NCBI GenBank assembly: GCA_030650265.1
Contig: JAUSEJ010000149.1
Span: 1-28,302, forward strand
Length of the DNA: 28,302 bases
DNA from: Dehalococcoidia bacterium
Lineage (GTDB): Bacteria; Chloroflexota; Dehalococcoidia; JACPQF01
Reading direction: 5' to 3'
A program made the translations under genes and the position numbers. Positions 24,053 through 28,302 of this stretch are shown here, piece after piece. Below the pieces are notes generated by a model. That model was given only the letters and a program-made list of their open reading frames with translations. It did not search any database and had not been told where the DNA came from. Position 1 is the stretch's first letter. Every line of letters starts with the position of its first letter.

Positions 24053-24078
24053 TAGCCTGATAGCTATCTTGAGGTATT

Positions 24079-24369
24079 ATGAACGTCCAATTGGTTCACG
24101 TTGGCTTCGGAAACATCGTCGCTTTGAATCGCGTGGTGGCGATTACCAGTCCCGATTCTGCCCCTATCAAGCGTCTCATTCAGGAGGCCAGGACCAGAAA
24201 TGCCGTGATCGATCTAACCAGTGGTCGAAAAACCAAGGCCGTTCTTGTCCTCGATACGGGGGATGTGGTACTCACTGCCCTTGCTCCCGAGACCATTGCC
24301 AGCAGGGCAACCGCGGGACATACTATTCTGGAATCGAAGAACGCAGAGGTCAAAGATACACATGAGTGA
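24079..24369 (+). CDS. remA: RemA-like regulatory protein (DUF370)
   Basis: A 96-aa protein with the DUF370 pattern: HVGFGNIVALNRVVAITSPD, SAPIKRLIQEARTRN and VIDLTSGRKTKAVLVLDTGD. In Bacillus the homologue RemA binds DNA as a ring-like oligomer and activates matrix genes, and its gene sits next to gmk. The same order is found here, with an 8-bp overlap of remA and gmk. GAGGT lies just before the ATG. The regulated genes in this organism are unknown. Confidence 0.9.
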   Translation: MNVQLVHVGFGNIVALNRVVAITSPDSAPIKRLIQEARTRNAVIDLTSGRKTKAVLVLDTGDVVLTALAPETIASRATAGHTILESKNAEVKDTHE

Positions 24370-24994
24370 TGAATTCACTTGCGAGGGAGTTGTATCGCAG
24401 CATTCCCTGCCCGTTCTGTTGGTGTTGTCCGGTCCTTCTGGCGTTGGCAAGGATGCCGTTCTCACCCGGATGAAAGACCTTGGCTATCCCTTTTACTATA
24501 CTGTCACAATGACCACCAGGGCCAAACGGCCTACCGAAGAGCACGGAGTGGACTACTATTTTGTGCCGTTGGAACTTTTCGAGATACTTATCGAGAGGGG
24601 CGAGTTTCTCGAATGGGCCAATGTGTACGGGAACTATTATGGCGTACCAAGGTCGATGGTCAAGGAAGCCTTGAGATCTGGGAAGGATGTTATCATTAAG
24701 GCGGACGTGCAGGGGGCAAAAACGATCAAGGCGGCGGTACCAAACGCTGTCACGGTATTCCTTGCTCCACCTTCCCTGGACGACCTCGCCGATCGTCTGA
24801 AACAGCGGAAAACAGAGACCCTGAAGGATCTAACTATCCGCCTGGAAACCGCTCGAGAAGAGATGAAATGTATGCCGACCTTCGACTACGTTGTGCTGAA
24901 TCCCCGTGAACGACTGGACGAGGCGGCGGAGCGTATCTGCTCGGTCATTGAGGCCGAGAAGTGCAGGGTAGTGCGTCGGAAGGTCAGGCTTTAG
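24362..24994 (+). CDS. gmk: Guanylate kinase
   Basis: A 210-aa enzyme phosphorylating GMP to GDP. The P-loop SGPSGVGKDAV is at 23-33; then come TVTMTTRAKRPTEEHGVDYYF, FLEWANVYGNYYG and DVIIKADVQGAK, all typical of the family. The ATG at 24362 overlaps the end of remA (frame change), with GAGGT 11 nt ahead; in-frame starts further upstream lie inside remA and are rejected. The rpoZ gene that often follows gmk is absent. Confidence 0.95.
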   Translation: MSDEFTCEGVVSQHSLPVLLVLSGPSGVGKDAVLTRMKDLGYPFYYTVTMTTRAKRPTEEHGVDYYFVPLELFEILIERGEFLEWANVYGNYYGVPRSMVKEALRSGKDVIIKADVQGAKTIKAAVPNAVTVFLAPPSLDDLADRLKQRKTETLKDLTIRLETAREEMKCMPTFDYVVLNPRERLDEAAERICSVIEAEKCRVVRRKVRL

Positions 24995-24995
24995 C

Positions 24996-25016
24996 GGGGC
25001 CATAAGGTGCCCCTTT
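24996..25016 (+). terminator. Weak terminator-like hairpin after gmk
   Basis: GGGGC (24996-25000) and GCCCC (25009-25013) are separated by 8 nt and followed by TTT. The stem is only 5 bp, so termination may be partial. Confidence 0.4.
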
Positions 25017-25050
25017 ACTCTGTTACCCCGTCGTTTGCCCCTGAGTGTTT

Positions 25051-25077
25051 TGCAACTTTTTGCTGTTATTCCACGTA
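25051..25077 (+). promoter_or_regulatory. ECF-type promoter, probably autoregulated
   Basis: TGCAAC (25051-25056) and CGTA (25074-25077) are 17 bp apart with a T-run after the -35. This matches the general form of ECF promoters (an AAC -35 core and CGTA -10, as for SigW). It lies 28 bp before the sigma-factor start, so the sigma factor may drive its own operon. Confidence 0.5.
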
Positions 25078-25104
25078 TATGAGTTTGACAGGGAGATCGC
25101 GTAG

Positions 25105-25671
25105 TTGGATGAAGAGGTCTTGGTTCGACAGGCCCTGGCCGGTGACCGGGACTCCTTCGCCGCTTTAGTCGAGAAATTCAAGGCGCCGGTGTACAATCTA
25201 GCTTATCGGATGATGGGTAATTCAATCGATGCTGAAGATGTGGCGCAGGACGCGTTTCTTAGGGCATATACGCAGTTGGCAACCTACCAGCCGGATCGTA
25301 AATTCGGAACCTGGCTCCTTTCAATCGCCGCGCACCTCTGTATTGACCGTTTGCGACGAAAGCGGCCCATTTCCCTGGATAGTTTGCCTTTTTTTGATCG
25401 CCCGGACGAGGTATCTAAAGGTCCGGAAACGGCCGCTCTGGATCGGGAAAAGCGGGACGCTATTCAGGATCTTCTCAAGTCATTGCCCGTCAAGTATCGG
25501 GCTCCAATCGTGCTTCGATACTGGTATGATCGGTCCTATGCGGAAATAGCCACTATTCTCGGCCTCTCGGAGAGCGCCGTCAAGACTCGACTATTCAGAG
25601 CCAGAGAATTGTTGGCAAGAGAACTCGGACGAAAGAAGGAACAAGACAGTGTCCTGTCGAAGAGTTGGTGA
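25105..25671 (+). CDS. ECF-type RNA polymerase sigma factor
   Basis: A 188-aa group-4 sigma factor. Region 2 spans about residues 8-85 (FKAPVYNLAYRMMGNSIDAE, then DVAQDAFLRAYTQLATY, then FGTWLLSIAAHLCIDRLRRK). Region 4 spans about 120-178 (SLPVKYRAPIVLRYWYDRSY, AEIATILGLSESAVKTRLFR). No extra C-terminal domain is present. The start is a TTG at 25105 with GGGAG 9 nt ahead. Its 3' end overlaps the anti-sigma gene by 23 bp. Confidence 0.95.
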   Translation: MDEEVLVRQALAGDRDSFAALVEKFKAPVYNLAYRMMGNSIDAEDVAQDAFLRAYTQLATYQPDRKFGTWLLSIAAHLCIDRLRRKRPISLDSLPFFDRPDEVSKGPETAALDREKRDAIQDLLKSLPVKYRAPIVLRYWYDRSYAEIATILGLSESAVKTRLFRARELLARELGRKKEQDSVLSKSW

Positions 25672-26200
25672 AATGATCTCTGCCAGATTGGATGGCAGGT
25701 TAGATCAGGAGCGAATGGCGGAGATGAACTCACATCTCGCCTGTTGCAGCGGCTGTTTCAAACGCTGGCGGCTTGTGCAGATTATGTCAACTAGTTTTGA
25801 GGACACAGGTGAACTCGTTCCGCCTCTCGATTTCACCGCCAACGTGCTGGCTCGCCTGGATTCCTTGCCTGCGCCCGCGCACCACAGCCGGCCATCGAGG
25901 ATTCTACCTCCTTCGATCATCGCGCTTGCCGCCGTTGTTTCTCTGCTGCTGATTTCTCTGGCTGGAATCTCTTTGTGGTCCGTGATTTATCACCCTGCCC
26001 TGGCGGGCAAAGCGGCAAGTGCGGTTCTTGTATTCGCATCAATTGCTTCCTCAATAGCCAGGGCGCTTTGGTCCAGCCTCTCCTTGCTAGGCGGCCATAG
26101 CGTCACTCTCACAACTGTTTCTGCCTCTGTTGGCTTGATCCTTGTTGCACTCTGGGCCCGGTTGGTCGGGCAATGGTGGCAATTGGGCGTGCGTGCGTAG
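25649..26200 (+). CDS. Membrane anti-sigma factor with zinc-finger (ZAS) domain
   Basis: A 183-aa protein starting at a GTG with AAGGA about 8 nt ahead. Its N-terminal domain has the zinc anti-sigma signature: Cys3 and H29-x3-C33-x2-C36 in SHLACCSGC. A linker leads to a hydrophobic helix (about 88-111) and two further hydrophobic stretches (about 118-140 and 150-173), so it may span the membrane three times. It should hold the ECF sigma factor at the membrane until released by redox change or proteolysis. Overlap with the sigma gene ensures balanced synthesis. Confidence 0.9.
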   Translation: MSCRRVGEMISARLDGRLDQERMAEMNSHLACCSGCFKRWRLVQIMSTSFEDTGELVPPLDFTANVLARLDSLPAPAHHSRPSRILPPSIIALAAVVSLLLISLAGISLWSVIYHPALAGKAASAVLVFASIASSIARALWSSLSLLGGHSVTLTTVSASVGLILVALWARLVGQWWQLGVRA

Positions 26201-26219
26201 CGTGTTAGGAGAAGTGCTT

Positions 26220-27176
26220 GTGAAGAAGGCAGGGTTGGTTGTTCTGTTAGCGCTGTTTCAGTTGTTGGTTGTCCCTATAGTGAGTGCCGACGGGGGAGAA
26301 GATAACCGGGTCGTCTTTGGCAAGAGCGTGGTGATTGAGAGAGAGGATAACGTCGATGATCTGGTGGTGTTCGGTGGCAACGTCAAGGTCCTGGGGATTA
26401 TCAAAGGGGACCTTGTAGTTTTTGGTGGCGAGGCCAGCGTGTCTGGTGAGATTCGGGGAGACATGGTGGTATTCGGCGGCTCCGTAAATCTGGACTCTAC
26501 GGCTTCCGTACGCGGGGACCTCGTGACCTTCGGAGGCTCGCTCCGGAAAGATCCGGAGGCGACGGTCGGGGGGTCGGTAGTCAAGGGCCTGGGAATTGGC
26601 AAACTCGTCGTGCCGCCTTCCCCAGTTTTTGGTCTCAGACCGGAAATTAACCTCTTCTGGGAGTTTGTGTCCGGACTCTTCAAAGGTATTTTTGCCACCC
26701 TCGCCCTACTTGCTCTCGCAGTTCTCGCCGTAGCCATGTTCTCGACGCAACTCGCAGTAACCGAGGATGTGTTAGAAAACTCTTTCTGGCATAATGCGGG
26801 AATCGGCGCCCTGACTCTGACGGCGGCCGCCTGCCTAAGTTTCATTCTGTTGATCTCACTTATTGGCATTCCGGTGGCCTTGCTACTTTGGCTATTGGTC
26901 TTCTTGTCCTCCATCTATGCACTCGTGGCCGTCGCCAACGTGGTGGGCGAAAGGGTCGTGCATTCGGCGAGGGTAAGCCTTTCCGGGCCGTTGGTCAACG
27001 TCCTGGTCGGTATGGTATTGATGATGCTGGTTGTGGTGCCGATGAATGCCATTTCAGGAGGCTGCCTGGGGACGATCCTCCTCTTGCTCCTGGCCACACC
27101 CGGGATTGGCGCCACTGTCCTTAGCCGGTTTGGCACGTTTCGATGGCGGCCAGGAGAGTTAAGGGCAAAATGGTAA
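26220..27176 (+). CDS. Bactofilin-like beta-repeat membrane protein
   Basis: A 318-aa protein with an N-terminal signal sequence (MKKAGLVVLLALFQLLVVPI, likely cut after VSA). Five VVFG-type beta repeats follow at residues 31, 49, 66, 83 and 101, spaced 17-18 residues (RVVFGKS, DLVVFGGNV, DLVVFGGEA, DMVVFGGSV, DLVTFGGSL). These resemble the polymer-forming bactofilin helix but face outside the membrane. From about 157 on there are four or five hydrophobic segments. The start is a GTG at 26220, supported by AGGAG 8 nt ahead. It follows the anti-sigma gene by 19 nt and so belongs to the ECF operon. Role in envelope structure is inferred. Confidence 0.82.
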   Translation: MKKAGLVVLLALFQLLVVPIVSADGGEDNRVVFGKSVVIEREDNVDDLVVFGGNVKVLGIIKGDLVVFGGEASVSGEIRGDMVVFGGSVNLDSTASVRGDLVTFGGSLRKDPEATVGGSVVKGLGIGKLVVPPSPVFGLRPEINLFWEFVSGLFKGIFATLALLALAVLAVAMFSTQLAVTEDVLENSFWHNAGIGALTLTAAACLSFILLISLIGIPVALLLWLLVFLSSIYALVAVANVVGERVVHSARVSLSGPLVNVLVGMVLMMLVVVPMNAISGGCLGTILLLLLATPGIGATVLSRFGTFRWRPGELRAKW

Positions 27177-27295
27177 GGGGGAAAGTGGGGAAAAGGGAGG
27201 GACGAGAAGAGGAACAGGGCTGTTTTGCCGCTTGAGGCCAATTCGTGCTCCAGCCTTTTCCCCTCTTCTCCCTTTTACCCCATTCCCCTTTTACC
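27172..27295. repeat. Long imperfect inverted repeat of G-rich/C-rich words
   Basis: The left arm (27172-27199, GGTAAGGGGG... to ...AAAAGGGAG) matches the reverse complement of the right arm (27268-27295) almost base for base over 28 positions, with few mismatches and a one-base slip. Both arms are iterations of GGGGAAAA-like words. The bactofilin stop codon lies inside the left arm, and the facing MaoC gene ends 10 bp after the right arm, so the element separates convergent genes. Confidence 0.75.
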
Positions 27296-27304
27296 CAAAT
27301 TTCT

Positions 27305-27742
27305 CTATTGTCGGGACGGAAGTGATACCGTTGCCGTTCCCGGAGTCCCGATCTGGCCTTTCTGGTTCTCAGCCCAGATCTCCAACTCCACGATGTTCTC
27401 GCCGTCCTTGACGTATTTGTTCTTCACTTTACCACGACAAGTGATCACGTCTCCGGGCAGATCCATTCCCCGGTAGCTACAGCCGACCTTCTTAATGGTG
27501 CCCTTCGTGCCAACAAAATCGCCGACCAGTTGACCGAGAAAGCCGAACTTCAATAGACCGTGGGCGATTATTCCATCGAGCCCTGTCGATCGGGCGAACG
27601 CCTGATCGTAATGGAGTTCGTAGAAATCTCCCGAGAAGGCGCCGTACTTCATCAATTGGCGGGTGGTGATTGGCGGCTTAACCAGAGATTGGATCTCTTC
27701 GCCGACTGTCACTTCCTCGAAATATGGCTCGTTTGCGATCAT
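27305..27742 (-). CDS. MaoC-like dehydratase, C-terminal-type half
   Basis: A 145-aa hot-dog protein with the hydratase-2 pattern SGDFYELHYDQAFARSTGLD followed by GIIAHGLL. The catalytic Asp (SGD) and His (LHYD) are present, although the usual Asn-Pro of SGDxNPxH is replaced. It likely hydrates or dehydrates an acyl-CoA (R-specific). The ATG at 27742 is preferred because GAGGTG lies 8 nt ahead; a GTG at 27751 is possible. It is 16 nt after the partner half-gene. Confidence 0.85.
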   Translation of the reverse strand: MIANEPYFEEVTVGEEIQSLVKPPITTRQLMKYGAFSGDFYELHYDQAFARSTGLDGIIAHGLLKFGFLGQLVGDFVGTKGTIKKVGCSYRGMDLPGDVITCRGKVKNKYVKDGENIVELEIWAENQKGQIGTPGTATVSLPSRQ

Positions 27743-27758
27743 TCTCCTCACACCTCAG

Positions 27759-28211
27759 TTAATACAGGATTAAGGTATTTCGGCCCTTACCCACGAGTTC
27801 GCCTTTTTGATTCTTGTAGGTAAGTTCGATTGTCCGGAAAAGCATCTTCCCCATCTTGCCATCTCGCTCGGTCAGTTCAGCCAGCTTGACAGTCGTGCTA
27901 ATCACGTCGCCTGGCCGCAACACCTGGAAGATTTCGAACTCGCTGCCACCGTTCAGCTTGCGGGTCAACTGTGGTGCATTGAGCTCTTTGCCCGGTCCGG
28001 GCTGCAACGTGCAGAAAAAGGTGGGAGGCGCAATGATGCCACCATACTTAGTCTTCTTCGCATACTCTTCGTCATGGTAGAGAGGATTGGTGTCGCCGAG
28101 CGCGTCGGCGAACTTCCTGATGGCGCCTTTTTCAATCTCGTCAATTCCAGGCTCGCTCTCAATGCCAATTAAGGCGCGCATCTCATCCGTAATGAGGCTT
28201 ACTTCCGCCAC
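27759..28211 (-). CDS. FAS1-like dehydratase, N-terminal MaoC half
   Basis: A 150-aa hot-dog protein of the MaoC_dehydrat_N type: EKGAIRKFADALGDTNPLYH, then GGIIAPPTFFCTL, GSEFEIFQVLRPGDVIST and a C-terminal LTYKNQKGELVGKGRNTLIL. It starts at a GTG with GGAG 9 nt ahead. It pairs with the next gene to form the two halves that eukaryotic and some bacterial enzymes carry in one chain. Likely substrate is a short or branched enoyl-/hydroxyacyl-CoA, in keeping with the acyl-CoA genes at the other end of the window. Confidence 0.87.
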   Translation of the reverse strand: MAEVSLITDEMRALIGIESEPGIDEIEKGAIRKFADALGDTNPLYHDEEYAKKTKYGGIIAPPTFFCTLQPGPGKELNAPQLTRKLNGGSEFEIFQVLRPGDVISTTVKLAELTERDGKMGKMLFRTIELTYKNQKGELVGKGRNTLILY

Positions 28212-28286
28212 TACTTCTTACTCCTTTCTTGTTGCTATTTCAAGGCAGGCGATCAAACCGTATTCGTCCGATCGGCCACGTTGGTC

Positions 28287-28292
28287 ATTATA
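28287..28292 (-). promoter_or_regulatory. -10 element of the dehydratase pair
   Basis: A perfect TATAAT on the minus strand lies about 75 nt before the GTG start. The -35 would fall outside the window, so the promoter is incomplete. Confidence 0.4.
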
Positions 28293-28302
28293 GCGAATCA
28301 GG

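Noticed and set aside
24221..24361. Longer N-terminus for guanylate kinase
   Set aside because: It lies wholly within remA in another frame; the ATG at 24362 has its own ribosome site and gives the normal length.
26258..26914. 218-codon minus-strand frame
   Set aside because: It is the mirror of the VVFG repeats of the bactofilin-like gene and is Thr/Ser/Pro-rich without motifs.

Overview
The window looks like chromosomal DNA of an uncultivated bacterium, most likely Chloroflexota (Anaerolineae or Dehalococcoidia side). This is inferred from the gene mix: a MutL-type ASKHA protein inside a membrane-protein operon, a PASTA kinase, a RemA-gmk pair, split FAS1-like dehydratases and a stand-alone acyl-CoA mutase large subunit. 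Many starts are TTG or GTG with good Shine-Dalgarno sites, and several promoters are close to the sigma-70 consensus. No rRNA gene or CRISPR array is present.

Positions 1-4250 are a decay zone. They hold a partial IS1182-type transposase running off the left edge, a C-terminal scrap of an unknown gene, a truncated short-chain dehydrogenase, the 5' half of a tRNA-Met(CAT) with its promoter intact, a toxin-antitoxin pair whose PIN toxin carries an in-frame stop, and a frameshifted SthA-type transhydrogenase cut off at a perfect 18-bp inverted repeat.

Positions 4257-9405 (+) are metabolic: a short-chain acyl-CoA dehydrogenase, a B12-dependent acyl-CoA mutase large subunit with the isobutyryl-CoA mutase residue pair (Phe84/Gln202), then a promoter-terminator boundary and the operon rdgB-moaA-moaC.

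Positions 9563-16707 (-) form a tight seven-gene operon of mostly unrecognised genes behind a near-consensus promoter. In transcription order: an 87-aa protein, a two-helix membrane protein with a large soluble domain, a six-helix protein, a double zinc-ribbon protein with six LPxWL motifs and an ectodomain, another six-helix protein, a MutL-like ASKHA ATPase, and a sandwich/KOW-like protein. This is the best candidate for an undescribed system. A PASTA Ser/Thr kinase is transcribed divergently from the same 163-bp region.

Positions 16871-28211 hold the kinase, an M16 peptidase overlapping a convergent HAD hydrolase, the run M50 protease-tyrA-aroA-remA-gmk, an ECF sigma factor/anti-sigma/bactofilin-like membrane protein cassette with a plausible autoregulated promoter, and two convergent MaoC-type dehydratase half-genes. 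Long inverted repeats built from iterated short words lie in several intergenic gaps.
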